Below are positions 43,176 to 53,067 of a stretch of 64,000 bases of DNA, one piece after another. The position numbers and the translations under genes are program-made. The number at the start of each line of letters is the position of its first letter. Position 1 is the first letter of the stretch. The notes under the pieces were generated by a model, which was given only the letters and a program-made list of their open reading frames with translations, ran no database searches and was not told where the DNA came from. Source of the DNA: Chryseobacterium sp. MFBS3-17 (lineage in GTDB: Bacteria > Bacteroidota > Bacteroidia > Flavobacteriales > Weeksellaceae); contig NZ_JAJEWK010000010.1 of NCBI RefSeq assembly GCF_020687745.1, forward strand, positions 248,001 through 312,000. The letters run 5' to 3'.

Positions 43176-43952
43176 TTATTTTTTAAGGATTTTCTGAGAT
43201 ACTGCTTTTCCTTCTACAGTTCCTGTAACAATGTACATACCTGGAGTCAGGTCAGAAGCGTCAAGAGCTGCACGATCAGATACGTTAGCTGTTTTCACAA
43301 CCTGTCCGTTCATGTTGTAGATTTTAACATCTGCTTTAGAACCGAAATGAATGAAATCTGTTACCTGAGTGTTTTTCACGAAGTTAGACTTAACCGCAGT
43401 AATATCTGTAACTGATAATGTTGAGCCATTAGCAGACCATTGTACATCATCAATTGTAACTTGCTTATTACCAGTAGAAGTTCCGGTAGGATATGAAATT
43501 CTGATAGTCACAGGACCCGCTTGATTTACTGAAGTCACCAAAGTGTGAACGGTTGGATCTGCACCAGCAGCACCAAAATTAGCAGTTGCAGGACCTTCTA
43601 CACCATTAACGAATACAGCTAAAACTCTATTATTAGTTCCTCCTGTAAAAGCTTTTCTGTAATTAAATGAAAACTGACCTACTCCATTAGGAATAACAAA
43701 CTCCACAAAACTTTGTTCGTCTACTCTACGAAGCATAATCCCTTTACCATTAATAGAATAATCGTCCGAGGTACCAAGACCTTCATCTCTACTGTGTTGA
43801 AAGTTTACTGTTACACCAGCGGTTTCACCAGTAAAAGTCCCATTAGCATAACTTGAGGTTAAAGTTGTCTGAGAGGTAAAGGTTTCCGAACCTTGCGCAC
43901 TTACTGCTACTACCATAGCAGCTACTCCTAAAATTGTAAAAATCTTTTTCAT
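43176..43952 (-). CDS. Secreted protein with type IX secretion sorting domain
   Basis: A 258-residue protein. Signal peptide (about 1-19), a beta-rich passenger domain of about 150 residues with GVGQFSFNYRKAF and VTIRISYPTG, and a C-terminal T9SS type A domain (about 183-258): VKIYNMNGQVVKT, LTPGMYIVTGTVEGK, and final Lys-rich KILKK. The C-terminal domain sends it across the outer membrane. The passenger has no catalytic motif I recognise; its jelly-roll look suggests binding to carbohydrate or cell surface. Confidence 0.85.
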   Translation of the reverse strand: MKKIFTILGVAAMVVAVSAQGSETFTSQTTLTSSYANGTFTGETAGVTVNFQHSRDEGLGTSDDYSINGKGIMLRRVDEQSFVEFVIPNGVGQFSFNYRKAFTGGTNNRVLAVFVNGVEGPATANFGAAGADPTVHTLVTSVNQAGPVTIRISYPTGTSTGNKQVTIDDVQWSANGSTLSVTDITAVKSNFVKNTQVTDFIHFGSKADVKIYNMNGQVVKTANVSDRAALDASDLTPGMYIVTGTVEGKAVSQKILKK

Positions 43953-43994
43953 AATATGAAAGGGTTTAAATTATTTTCGTTGAAATATCTTTTG

Positions 43995-44002
43995 CAAAAA
44001 TA
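43995..44002 (-). promoter_or_regulatory. Putative -7 element for the T9SS cargo gene
   Basis: TATTTTTG on the minus strand, 42 bp before the ATG. Confidence 0.45.
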
Positions 44003-44315
44003 CAAAATTTAAAATCACCCGGGCAATTTTTGCACTTTAAATTATTGTTAATAAAAACCACAATTATGAAGCACCAAGCCCACCCGCTGGCATTACCACA
44101 ACATGATAAAAATCAGTAATTTAACCAGTAAAAGGTAGGTATTATAATGAAAATACCGTGCCAATACATTTACATAATTCGTAAGAAATATTATGCAATG
44201 ATGAATATTTTTTATCAAAAATCAGAGCTTTTTGCGCTTTTAGCCACTATTGATTCATTAATGAAAGAGAGAAATAATTGATTTATATTTTCGTTACATT
44301 TACACCCTCATTTTA
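44003..44315. other. AT-rich intergenic region between divergent genes
   Basis: No supported gene, hairpin or repeat is visible. It must hold the promoter of the following large gene, but I see no clean TAnnTTTG there. Confidence 0.5.
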
Positions 44316-47300
44316 TTGTATTGCACGGTGTTCCGCTATTTTCTTTTTTTCCTGATGCTTACAGGCTTTGCCACAGTCAATGCCCAGATTTTCACCTGGA
44401 AAAACCCGAATTTGCCGGCAGATTCACTCCGCGAACAAAAAAAAGATTCCATCCTTGCTTCTAAGCTGGAACATGATATTTTCACGAAAGACACCCTGGA
44501 CTTTATCCGCACCCAGAACCGCATCGTGATAGACGAAGCCGTGCTGGTAAAAAACGACCGCCAGAAATTTCTGGGCGAACTCAATTCCAAAGGTTCCATT
44601 ATTCGCGGGGTCACATTCGGGAACAATCAGGGTTCTTCTGTACAATCTTCCATGGATTTACAGATTTCCGGAAAACTGGCGCCTGAGGTCACGGTTCTTG
44701 CCAGCATATCAGACCACAACCTGCCCATACAAGCCGACGGCTATACGCAGACGCTGGAGGAATTTGATAAAATCTATATGCAGCTCAACATCAAAGAGCG
44801 CAATATTCTGCGGGCCGGACATCTGGATCAGGTGGACGAAAGCACGTACTTTGGCAGGTATCAGCGCCGGAGCATGGGTCTGCAGTTTGAAACCATTTTC
44901 GGCCAGGAAAACAAAACCTTCCTGAATGTGGCCGGCGGCGTGGCCCGCAGTGAATTTCACCGCATCCGGTTTCAGGGAATAGAAGGCAACCAGGGACCAT
45001 ACCGGCTTACCGGGAAGAACGGCGAGAATTTCATCACCGTCATTTCCGGCTCCGAGCAGGTTTTCATAGACGGCATTCTGATGAAACGTGGGGAAAATCA
45101 GGATTATACCGTAAACTACAATACCGGCGAAATCACCTTCACCAGTTTCCGGCCTATTTTCAGACAGAATTTCATCACCATCTCCTATAATTACACCAAC
45201 CGGAATTACTCCCGCTACCTGTTCACCGGATCTATACGCCATGAAAGAGAGCGGTTCCGCACCGGACTGAACTGGTTTCTGGAGCAGGACAACAAAAATG
45301 CGCCTCTGGCTTTGAACCTCAGCGAGGAAGACCAGCAGGTTCTCGTGAATGCCGGAAATAATCCCGATCTGATGTACGCCCCATCCGGTGTGATTACGGA
45401 ATATGATGTGAATAAAATCCTCTACCGGCTGGTACCCGATCCCAACGGCAATTATTACGAATTTTCCACAGACGAAACCCAAACCCTTTATCAGGTAGCC
45501 TTTACTTACTTTGGCACTAATCTGGGCGACTATACCCTGGCGCAGACCACCAACAACGGCCGTGTTTTCCAGTATATGGGTCCGAATATGGGTGAGTACC
45601 GGGCGGTCCGCAAACTGCCTTCGCCACAGAAAGCCCAGGTATTTTCTTACCACGCAGAATACCTGCTGAGGGATGGAAAAATAGGCACCGACGTCTCGCT
45701 GAGTAATTATGACATCAACCTTTTCTCGTCTAAAGATTCCCGGGAAAACACCGGTTATGCCGCCCGAATTTATGGAAACAAAACCTTTAGCCGCAATCAG
45801 TGGCAGGGAACTCCGGCCTTTGAATATCAGCACATCAATGCCCGCTTTCATATTCTGGACCGGATTAATGATGTGGAATTTTCACGGGATTTTAACCTCG
45901 TCAATGAATTCAACCACCGTACCCAGAACCGCTTTATTGCCAGCTTCCTGAACCGCTGGAACAACCGCTCTTTCCTGAATTACCGGGCCAATTTTCTGGA
46001 TGAAAAAGACTTCTACAAAGGTTTTAAAAACGATCTGGATTTTGGCTGGATTAAAGGTAAATTTGACACCAAAGGAAATTTTTCATACCTGGACACCAAA
46101 GCTGAAGTACAGGATACCAAATTCATCCGCAGCGCTGTAGTGTCCGAATATACCGGTGAAAAAGGCAGTTGGGCTGTAGGGGGAAGCCTGGAACACAATG
46201 TGAAAAAGTTTAATGCAACCGGCTTGTTTGATGTCACCAGTTTCAGCTGGAAGGAAGTTTTTGCGCAGAAAAGAATCGGCGATTCCACCAGAACTAAACT
46301 TTCGGCCAAAATATATTTCCGGGATAATGACTCCATTCGCAACGAACGTCTGGAAGACATGAACCACATTCTGGGCGCCGTGCTGGAAAGTCAGCTCATC
46401 AAAACCGAGCGCACCACCCTGAATGCACTGGTGCACTATCGGAAATTCCACTATCAGAATCAGGATTTACTGGCACAGCTGAACAACGATTTCGTCATCG
46501 GTAACATCCTGTACAATCAGCAACTCTTCAACAACGGAATGCGGCTTCAAGCCTTCTACGAACTGGGCAACGGGCAGGAAGCGCAACGGGAGTTCCAGTA
46601 CATTAAGGTGACCGACGGGCAGGGCATCTACAAATGGACCGACTACAACGGCGACGGCGTACAGCAGCTGGATGAGTTCGAAGTGGCAGAATATGCAGAT
46701 CTGGCACAGTACATCCGGATTTACACCAATTCTGTAAACTATATTCCCTCCAACAAAAACAAACTGCAACTGGCACTGTTTGTGAATCCCAGCGTGGTAT
46801 TCAACTCAGAAAACGCTTTCCTGAAAAGATGGAATTTCAATATTTCCCTTAATTCTCAGAATTCTTATTTAAAAGAAGATCAGGTTCTGGTGCTGAGTCC
46901 GTTCCGGAAAGATGACCTTCAGATTCTTAAAAATCAAAATTTCCTGGCCTCTGCACAGTTCAATCCCACAGATGCATCCGGCTGGAACGGCAGTTACCGG
47001 TTTATTGCCAATGACAATCTGGTGAATGCCAACTTCAGCAATGAAGAACGGGAGCAGACTTCCCATTTCCTGAATATAGGCTACTGGATTACCAAAAATT
47101 TCCGTTTTGACTGGGAAAACTCCCTTCATCAAATTGAAAATGCTTCGCAGATGTTTGATACCCGGGATTATATGCTGAAAAATTTTGAAACCAAGCCAAA
47201 GGCCACCTACAAATTTTCAGACAGCATGGAAGCTGAACTTTCGGCAGCCTTACGGGAAAAGAACAGAACCGATGGTGCCGAACATCTGAAAACATTTGAT

Positions 47301-47567
47301 CTCACCGGATCCTTGCAGTGGGAAAAGGCAAAAACATCCATCCGCGGAAACTTTTCTTTCATCAACAATACCTTTGAGGGCAACAGTTTTACCATTGTGG
47401 GCAACCAGATGCTGGACGGTCTGAAACCGGGCAAAAACCAACTGTGGAGTCTTTACCTTCAGCAGGCTATCAATTCCTTTATCACGCTGGATGTGAATTA
47501 CGAAGGCCGGAACTCCGGAGACCGGACCATCCACATTGGCAGCATGCAGCTGAAGGCCAGTTTTTAA
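44316..47567 (+). CDS. Large cell-envelope protein, probable outer-membrane barrel
   Basis: A 1,083-residue exported protein. The frame opens at TTG (44316), with GTG at 44328 as alternative; both keep the signal peptide ending TVNAQ. The mature protein is beta-rich throughout. It contains DYTVNYNTGEITF near 262 and ITISYNYTNRNYSRY near 290, strands resembling those in Bacteroidota outer-membrane proteins such as SprA-related sequences, and an EF-hand-like loop DYNGDGVQQLDEFE near 770. It ends in strand and Phe (LKASF). I cannot assign a function. Confidence 0.72.
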   Translation: MYCTVFRYFLFFLMLTGFATVNAQIFTWKNPNLPADSLREQKKDSILASKLEHDIFTKDTLDFIRTQNRIVIDEAVLVKNDRQKFLGELNSKGSIIRGVTFGNNQGSSVQSSMDLQISGKLAPEVTVLASISDHNLPIQADGYTQTLEEFDKIYMQLNIKERNILRAGHLDQVDESTYFGRYQRRSMGLQFETIFGQENKTFLNVAGGVARSEFHRIRFQGIEGNQGPYRLTGKNGENFITVISGSEQVFIDGILMKRGENQDYTVNYNTGEITFTSFRPIFRQNFITISYNYTNRNYSRYLFTGSIRHERERFRTGLNWFLEQDNKNAPLALNLSEEDQQVLVNAGNNPDLMYAPSGVITEYDVNKILYRLVPDPNGNYYEFSTDETQTLYQVAFTYFGTNLGDYTLAQTTNNGRVFQYMGPNMGEYRAVRKLPSPQKAQVFSYHAEYLLRDGKIGTDVSLSNYDINLFSSKDSRENTGYAARIYGNKTFSRNQWQGTPAFEYQHINARFHILDRINDVEFSRDFNLVNEFNHRTQNRFIASFLNRWNNRSFLNYRANFLDEKDFYKGFKNDLDFGWIKGKFDTKGNFSYLDTKAEVQDTKFIRSAVVSEYTGEKGSWAVGGSLEHNVKKFNATGLFDVTSFSWKEVFAQKRIGDSTRTKLSAKIYFRDNDSIRNERLEDMNHILGAVLESQLIKTERTTLNALVHYRKFHYQNQDLLAQLNNDFVIGNILYNQQLFNNGMRLQAFYELGNGQEAQREFQYIKVTDGQGIYKWTDYNGDGVQQLDEFEVAEYADLAQYIRIYTNSVNYIPSNKNKLQLALFVNPSVVFNSENAFLKRWNFNISLNSQNSYLKEDQVLVLSPFRKDDLQILKNQNFLASAQFNPTDASGWNGSYRFIANDNLVNANFSNEEREQTSHFLNIGYWITKNFRFDWENSLHQIENASQMFDTRDYMLKNFETKPKATYKFSDSMEAELSAALREKNRTDGAEHLKTFDLTGSLQWEKAKTSIRGNFSFINNTFEGNSFTIVGNQMLDGLKPGKNQLWSLYLQQAINSFITLDVNYEGRNSGDRTIHIGSMQLKASF

Positions 47568-47701
47568 CTTTTATTTTAATGACATCCTTTGAGTGGCATC
47601 AGAATCCTGACCGCGAAAAATATCTTCAATAATCCAGGGATGATTTTGGTAACTGCCCACGGGCATTATCATAAAATGCAGGATAGAAAAATTAAAAGAA
47701 T

Positions 47702-47709
47702 TATCTTTG
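47702..47709 (+). promoter_or_regulatory. Putative -7 element for dusB
   Basis: TATCTTTG, 4 bp before the ATG; suggests leaderless mRNA. Confidence 0.45.
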
Positions 47710-47713
47710 CAAA

Positions 47714-48706
47714 ATGGTAAAAATCGGCAATATAGAACTCCCGGAATTTCCGCTGCTGCTTGCGCCCATGGAGGATGTGAGTGACCCGCCCTTCCGCAGG
47801 CTGTGCAAGATGCATGGTGCGGATCTGATGTATTCGGAATTTATTTCGTCTGAAGGACTGATCCGGGATGCCATTAAATCCAGAAAAAAACTGGATATAT
47901 TTGATTATGAACGACCTGTGGGCATTCAGATTTTCGGTGGCGACGAAGAAGCAATGGCCATGTCGGCAAGAATTGTAGAGACGGTAAATCCGGATCTGGT
48001 GGACATCAATTTTGGCTGTCCGGTAAAAAAAGTGGTCTGCAAAGGAGCAGGAGCCGGTGTTTTGAAAGACATTGACCTGATGGTTCGTCTTACCAAAGCC
48101 GTGGTACAGTCTACCCACCTGCCGGTCACGGTGAAAACCCGCCTGGGCTGGGACACTGAGAGCATTAATATAGACGAAGTAGCCGAAAAACTGCAGGAAA
48201 CAGGCATCAAAGCCCTCACCATCCATGCCAGAACCCGCGCTCAGATGTACAAGGGCGAGGCAGACTGGGAGCATATTTCACGCATTAAGAACAACCCGAA
48301 TATTGAAATTCCCATATTCGGAAACGGCGATATTGATTCACCGCGCAAAGCTCTGGAGTATAAAGAGAAATTTGATTGTGACGGAATCATGATTGGTCGT
48401 GGTGCGATAGGGTATCCGTGGATTTTCAACGAAATCAAGCATTTTTTTGCGACCGGCGAAATCCTTCCGGAACCCACCATAGAAGACCGGCTTACCGCCG
48501 TGCGTCAGCATGCAGAATGGAGCGCAGAGTGGAAAGGCGAACGCCTGGGACTTATAGAAATGCGACAACATTACAGCAATTATTTCCGCGGAATTCCGCA
48601 TTTCAAGGAGTGGCGCCGCAAGTTTCTGGAAATTTTCACACTGGAAGAAATGGACGTACTCATCAGTGAAGCCAGACAATTCTATCAGGAAAATACTTTT
48701 GCATAA
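47714..48706 (+). CDS. dusB: tRNA-dihydrouridine synthase (DusB-type)
   Basis: FMN enzyme reducing uridines in tRNA. It has 330 residues. LLAPMEDVSDPPFRRL opens the TIM barrel; the catalytic Cys is in FGCPVKKVVCKGAGA (about 100-114); VKTRLGW, HARTRAQMYKG and GNGDI mark the FMN/tRNA-binding strands. It is monocistronic and followed by a bidirectional hairpin. Confidence 0.93.
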   Translation: MVKIGNIELPEFPLLLAPMEDVSDPPFRRLCKMHGADLMYSEFISSEGLIRDAIKSRKKLDIFDYERPVGIQIFGGDEEAMAMSARIVETVNPDLVDINFGCPVKKVVCKGAGAGVLKDIDLMVRLTKAVVQSTHLPVTVKTRLGWDTESINIDEVAEKLQETGIKALTIHARTRAQMYKGEADWEHISRIKNNPNIEIPIFGNGDIDSPRKALEYKEKFDCDGIMIGRGAIGYPWIFNEIKHFFATGEILPEPTIEDRLTAVRQHAEWSAEWKGERLGLIEMRQHYSNYFRGIPHFKEWRRKFLEIFTLEEMDVLISEARQFYQENTFA

Positions 48707-48740
48707 AAAATTCCGGAGCAATTGTACTCCGGAATTTTTA
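48705..48740. terminator. Bidirectional terminator between dusB and deoC
   Basis: AAATTCCGGAG/CTCCGGAATTT stem, loop CAATTGTA, A and T runs at its ends. Confidence 0.85.
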
Positions 48741-48757
48741 TATCGTTCTTGCCCTGA

Positions 48758-49498
48758 TTAATAACCGCCTCCCGATTCCTCATTGCGCAGCAGGGCTACT
48801 GCAGATGAAGTCCCGATGCGCTTCACACCCAGTTGAATCATTTTTTCTGCATCCTCCGGCGTACGCACACCGCCTGCAGCTTTCACCGGTAATTTCCCCG
48901 AATTTTGCAGCATAATGGCAATCCCCTCAAAGGTGGCGCCGTTTGGCTTTCCGCCTTCCGTCTGATAAAAGCCCGTAGAAGATTTCACAAATACCATTTC
49001 TTCCTGTCCCGGAAATTCTGTGGTGATCCAGTGGGAAATATTTCGGGTAATTTCTGAAATCTCTTCATCGGTAAGCGCTGCGATTTCAATAATCCATTTG
49101 GCAATTTTACCATGTTTCAGACAGAGACGCGTGCAGGAAATCACCTCATCTTTTACCAGATCCATCTGGCGGTTTTTAAATGCTTCGTAATTCAGCACAA
49201 AATCCAGTTCATCTGCCCCTGCAGCAATGGCTTTCTCTGCTTCCTGCAATTTGGTGCCGGTAGCATTAGTTCCCTCATGAAAGCCAATGACGGTGCCCAC
49301 TTTCACATCTGTATTCTTTGTGGCGAGGTAATCCTTCACCTGTTTCACATAATCCGGGCGGATCATGACCGCAAAAATATGGTGTGCTATGGCTTCATCT
49401 GTAAGTTGCAAAACAACGTTCAGGGTTTCTGCTTCAGACAACCCGGACTGAGCAGGGGTCTTCAGATAAGTAGAATCCAGATATAGGTTAATGTTCAT
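48758..49498 (-). CDS. deoC: Deoxyribose-phosphate aldolase
   Basis: Cleaves 2-deoxyribose-5-phosphate to glyceraldehyde-3-phosphate and acetaldehyde in nucleoside catabolism. It has 246 residues. The Schiff-base Lys is in VFVKSSTGF (about 171-179), the proton-relay Lys in VKAAGGVRT (about 204-212), and the N-terminal barrel has DELDFVLNY. Other deo genes are not in the window. Confidence 0.94.
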   Translation of the reverse strand: MNINLYLDSTYLKTPAQSGLSEAETLNVVLQLTDEAIAHHIFAVMIRPDYVKQVKDYLATKNTDVKVGTVIGFHEGTNATGTKLQEAEKAIAAGADELDFVLNYEAFKNRQMDLVKDEVISCTRLCLKHGKIAKWIIEIAALTDEEISEITRNISHWITTEFPGQEEMVFVKSSTGFYQTEGGKPNGATFEGIAIMLQNSGKLPVKAAGGVRTPEDAEKMIQLGVKRIGTSSAVALLRNEESGGGY

Positions 49499-49518
49499 AA
49501 AATCAATTTTGATGATGC

Positions 49519-49526
49519 AAAAGTAC
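49519..49526 (-). promoter_or_regulatory. Putative -7 element for deoC
   Basis: TACTTTTG on the minus strand, 20 bp before the ATG. Confidence 0.48.
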
Positions 49527-49579
49527 GTTAAAGATTTAAAAGTACCGGTTACCGCATGACGTGAGAAATAGTACAGCAG

Positions 49580-49610
49580 AAAAAATCATCAGTTGTGGCT
49601 GATGATTTGT
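49580..49610 (-). terminator. Terminator of the Lrp-type gene
   Basis: AAATCATCAG/CTGATGATTT stem with T6 on the minus strand. Confidence 0.8.
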
Positions 49611-49635
49611 TAAATATAATTGTGATACAGGAATA

Positions 49636-50106
49636 TTATACCTTTAACTGTCGGTTAATGCTTTGCTCCAGGGAGATAAATGTTTCGGTGCGGGTTACCC
49701 CTTTCAGTTTCTGCATTTTGCCCAGCAATTGCATCAAATGATCATTGTCCCTGCACAGTACTTTCAGAAAAATGGTATAATTTCCTGTAGTATAATGCGC
49801 TTCTACCACTTCGTTTACTTCTTTCAGGGATTTAATTGCATCTGCATAATGCCCGGGTTGCTCCAGATCTACGCCAATGAAAGAAACCACCTTGTAACCA
49901 ATCTTACGCGGATTCAGGAAAGAGACAGAATTTTCTATGACTCCTGCATGTTCCAGTTTTTTGATTCTTTGATGCACTGCTGTAGTAGAAATACCCACAT
50001 TTTTTGCGATGTGTGCCAGGGAAGTTTTGGCATTATCCATCAGCATATGAATAATTTTTTTGTCTACAGCGTCAAGTTCGTACCCTATGGTTGTAGCTTG
50101 TTTCAT
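49636..50106 (-). CDS. Lrp/AsnC-family transcriptional regulator
   Basis: A 156-residue regulator from the ATG at 50106, which gives the family length; the frame extends 21 codons upstream to the stop of the next gene without added motifs. An N-terminal winged helix (about 9-60; LDAVDKKIIHML and GISTTAVHQRIKKLEHAGVI) is followed by the RAM ligand-binding domain (about 75-150; GHYADAIKSL, VEAHYTTGNYTIFLKV). The effector amino acid and targets are unknown. Confidence 0.92.
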   Translation of the reverse strand: MKQATTIGYELDAVDKKIIHMLMDNAKTSLAHIAKNVGISTTAVHQRIKKLEHAGVIENSVSFLNPRKIGYKVVSFIGVDLEQPGHYADAIKSLKEVNEVVEAHYTTGNYTIFLKVLCRDNDHLMQLLGKMQKLKGVTRTETFISLEQSINRQLKV

Positions 50107-50165
50107 TTTTAAGTTTTCGTTTTTTACTTCAGTTTTACTTCTAGATATATTATATTTACTTCCAT

Positions 50166-51125
50166 TCATATTTTTGTAAAATGTACATACACCGGGAAAT
50201 GATCACTGTATCCTCCCAGATACCGGGTGCCGGCATACGTGCGAAACGGTCTGTCCGAGAACTTCCGGTCCCAGCTTTTCAGTTTATAATGGCTGAAAAC
50301 GCCCGCCTGCTGAAACCGTAAAGCTGCTGTACCACCGAAAAAATCTTTGGACAACAACATCTGATCAAACAGCAAACCGGATCTCTGGTGAAAGGTGGAA
50401 TATTGCTGCTGCTGAAAAAGCGCCTGAAAAGGATTTCGGATTCCGATGGCCAGATCGTTATTATTCAGGAGAATTTTTACATTATCTTCATCCGGATTTT
50501 CGTTAAAATCACCCATAATCAGAACCGCTTCGTCAGTTTCCGTTCTTATTTTCCGGATGCGTTCATTTATTTCTTTGATGATCAGTTTCCGCTTGGGGTG
50601 ATTCACATCTTTTTCTCTTTTAGACGGCAAATGAAACACAAAGACATGCATGACCATATCCTGATACCGCAGTTTGACCTGCAATACATCACGGGTCGTA
50701 TCAAACCGGTCCGATTCCTTATCTTCGTCTATGGCAAAGAAAAAACTCACCGGCTCTGCACTGATGATTTCAATCTTCAGCCGGTCATAGATCAGTGCCA
50801 CATCCACGCCGCGCTCGTCCATCGATTCAAAATGCACCATTCCGAACCGCCCGCCAAATACCGGTTCATCCATCAGTTTTTCCACTACAAGTTTTCCCTG
50901 CACCTCGGAGAGTCCTGCCATCATGGGCAAAACCCCAAAATCCTCCTTCATTAGTTCAAACACATGAGCCACCTTCTTCAGTTTATTCTCAAAACGGGCA
51001 GGGTTCCAGTTTTTCAATCCTGAAGGTGCCGGATTCAGCCGGTGGCGGCTTTTGGGATCCGGACTGTAGAAGTTCTCTGTATTATAGAAAACGGCCAGCT
51101 CAGTATGTTCGGGTTGCACATCCAT
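50166..51125 (-). CDS. Endonuclease/exonuclease/phosphatase-family protein
   Basis: A 319-residue protein without an obvious signal peptide. The EEP fold motifs are present: FYNTENFY with the metal Glu (about 14-21), an internal VALIYDRLKIE, the catalytic IMGDFNENPDE (about 205-215), and GYSDHFPVYVHF at the C terminus with the general-base His. The substrate (DNA, phospholipid or nucleotide) cannot be told. The Lrp-type gene lies 59 bp downstream. Confidence 0.85.
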   Translation of the reverse strand: MDVQPEHTELAVFYNTENFYSPDPKSRHRLNPAPSGLKNWNPARFENKLKKVAHVFELMKEDFGVLPMMAGLSEVQGKLVVEKLMDEPVFGGRFGMVHFESMDERGVDVALIYDRLKIEIISAEPVSFFFAIDEDKESDRFDTTRDVLQVKLRYQDMVMHVFVFHLPSKREKDVNHPKRKLIIKEINERIRKIRTETDEAVLIMGDFNENPDEDNVKILLNNNDLAIGIRNPFQALFQQQQYSTFHQRSGLLFDQMLLSKDFFGGTAALRFQQAGVFSHYKLKSWDRKFSDRPFRTYAGTRYLGGYSDHFPVYVHFTKI

Positions 51126-51570
51126 ACCTATAATATTATTTTAAAAATAATAACTCATTATGATTAAGAATTATTAAATATAAAAATATGAGAAAAACAG
51201 CTTAAACTTAACATCCAAATTCATCCGGAATTCTGAAAAAACGATTCCGGTTTGAATCATCTCCGCACAAAAATACATTTAAATCCTTATCTTATTGCAA
51301 TTTTTGAACTTGCTATTTTAAAAAAATATTCTATGGATCAGCACCATAAGGAAAATTTCTGTTAACAACAGCAACTATCGCGTATGTATTTGTAAAACGC
51401 CCATCTGCTGACCCACAGTACTTTACTTGTTTATTTAAAGTAAAAATCTAAAGAGGCATCATTGCAATTCCCACGCATGTGATTTTTGCTAAAAAAACTG
51501 TTTTTTTTCGCTTCGCTTACGAAACTGTCAAAATACATCCTGTATTTTATAGCTCACGCCTGGGAAATAA
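51126..51570. other. Long AT-rich intergenic region
   Basis: No gene is supported. A minus-strand TATTTTTG at 51268-51275 could start the endonuclease-family mRNA with a leader of about 140 bases. A CTTCGCTTACGAAACTGTCAAAAT stretch, broken here as CTTCGCTT..TGTCAAAAT, resembles part of the insertion at 32960. Confidence 0.45.
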
Positions 51571-51610
51571 AAATCCGTCTCAGCGGGAGACGGATCAGTA
51601 TTTTTTTTTC
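51571..51610 (-). terminator. Terminator of the ferredoxin operon
   Basis: ATCCGTCTC/GAGACGGAT stem; T run on the plus strand and A/T-rich flank on the minus strand. Confidence 0.72.
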
Positions 51611-51617
51611 TAAAACC

Positions 51618-51953
51618 TTACGGATATGGTGCAATCTCTACTTCCAGGCCGTCCAGTTCCGGGACGATATGAATCTGGCAACCCAGTCTGGAATTATCCT
51701 GTACATGGAATGCTTCGGCCAGCATCGCATCTTCTTCATCACCCATTTCCGGGAGTCCTTCTACTTCGTTGATTACATATACCTGGCAAGATGCACACAT
51801 GGCCATACCACCGCAAACGCCAATGGTTCCTTCTTCTGCCAGTTCATAAGAACGAATCACCTCCATCAGGTTCATGGACATATCTGTGGGGGCAGCCACC
51901 TGGTGCACTTCTCCGTTGCGGTCTTTTATTTTCAGGCTTATATCTAAAGACAT
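51618..51953 (-). CDS. [2Fe-2S] ferredoxin (adrenodoxin-like)
   Basis: A 111-residue electron carrier. The cluster Cys are in CGGMAMCASC (about 47-56) and RLGCQIH (about 92-98), the spacing of the adrenodoxin/plant-type fold. Acidic patches follow, fitting docking to a reductase. It starts 23 bp after the ferredoxin reductase gene and should be co-transcribed, so the two probably form one NADPH-to-ferredoxin electron path. Confidence 0.92.
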   Translation of the reverse strand: MSLDISLKIKDRNGEVHQVAAPTDMSMNLMEVIRSYELAEEGTIGVCGGMAMCASCQVYVINEVEGLPEMGDEEDAMLAEAFHVQDNSRLGCQIHIVPELDGLEVEIAPYP

Positions 51954-51976
51954 GCTTTTATTACTTACAGGTCAGG

Positions 51977-53032
51977 TTAATCTATCTTTTTCACTACTGC
52001 TTTCTCGGCTTCTTTCCGGCTTCCGTCGAAACCGTCTACACCGCTTACGGTAGTATACTTCAGCACATATTTTTTACCGGGATTCATCCGGTTGTACACG
52101 CTCTGGCACATGAGTGTCGCTTCGTGAAAACCGCACAGAATCAGTTTGAGTTTTCCGGGATAGGTATTGATGTCACCTATGGCATATACGCCTTCTATAT
52201 TGGTCTGATAATCTAATGCATTATTTACTTTAATGGCATTTTTCTCAATTTCCAGACCCCAGTCTGCTATTTCTCCCAACTTCGGCGTCAGACCAAACAA
52301 CGGAATGAAATAATCGGTTTCTATATCCATACTTTCACCTTCCACATCTACGGTAATTCCCTGCAGATGGTCATCACCTTTCAGCGCGGTAACCTCTGCA
52401 GGAGTGATGAGTTTCAGTTTTCCGGCATTCTTCAGCTCCTGTACTTTCTCCACCGAATCCAGTGCACCGCGGAACTCATTTCTTCGGTGAATCAGGGTCA
52501 CTTCACTCGCCACATTGGCCAGGAAAATACTCCAGTCCAGTGCAGAATCTCCACCACCGGCGATCACCACTTTTTTATCCCTGAAATGTTCCGGTTCCTT
52601 CACGAAATATTCCACCCCATTTTCCTCAAATTTCGCCAGATTCTCCAGATGCTCAGGTTTTCTGGGCGAAAAAGTACCAAGTCCCCCGGCGATGGCTACC
52701 GCGCGGGCCCGGTGTACAGTTCCTTTATTGGTCACCACTTCAAACCAGTCGTCATCCACTTTTGTAAGCGATACTGCTGTTTCGGCCAGTGTAAATCCTG
52801 GCTGAAACTGTTTGATCTGCTCCATCAGATTATCTACCAACTCTCCGGCATTCACTGTAGGATAACCCGGGATATCAAAAATAGGCTTCTTGGGATACAG
52901 TTCCTGCAACTGACCGCCGGGTTGCGGCAAGGCATCAATAATGTGGCATTTAATCTTCAGTAAACCTGCTTCGAAAACGGCAAATAAGCCTGTAGGGCCT
53001 GCGCCTATGATAAGTAAATCGGTAGTAATCAT
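51977..53032 (-). CDS. Ferredoxin-NADP(+) reductase (thioredoxin-reductase-like type)
   Basis: A 351-residue flavoprotein from the ATG at 53032 (MITTDLLIIGAGPTG); the longer frame would put the FAD motif too far inside. FAD-binding GAGPTG (about 10-15), NADP-binding GGGDSALDW (about 159-167), and the C-terminal FAD motif YAIGDINTYPGK (about 295-306) are clear. There is no CxxC redox pair between them, which separates YumC-type ferredoxin reductase from thioredoxin reductase. The paired ferredoxin gene supports this. Confidence 0.9.
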   Translation of the reverse strand: MITTDLLIIGAGPTGLFAVFEAGLLKIKCHIIDALPQPGGQLQELYPKKPIFDIPGYPTVNAGELVDNLMEQIKQFQPGFTLAETAVSLTKVDDDWFEVVTNKGTVHRARAVAIAGGLGTFSPRKPEHLENLAKFEENGVEYFVKEPEHFRDKKVVIAGGGDSALDWSIFLANVASEVTLIHRRNEFRGALDSVEKVQELKNAGKLKLITPAEVTALKGDDHLQGITVDVEGESMDIETDYFIPLFGLTPKLGEIADWGLEIEKNAIKVNNALDYQTNIEGVYAIGDINTYPGKLKLILCGFHEATLMCQSVYNRMNPGKKYVLKYTTVSGVDGFDGSRKEAEKAVVKKID

Positions 53033-53067
53033 TAATGTATTATTATTCAATTGGTCAAAAAACAGTG

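Noticed and set aside
44709-45851. Minus-strand ORF of 380 codons
   Set aside because: Antisense shadow of the 1,083-residue envelope protein, no signal peptide or motif.
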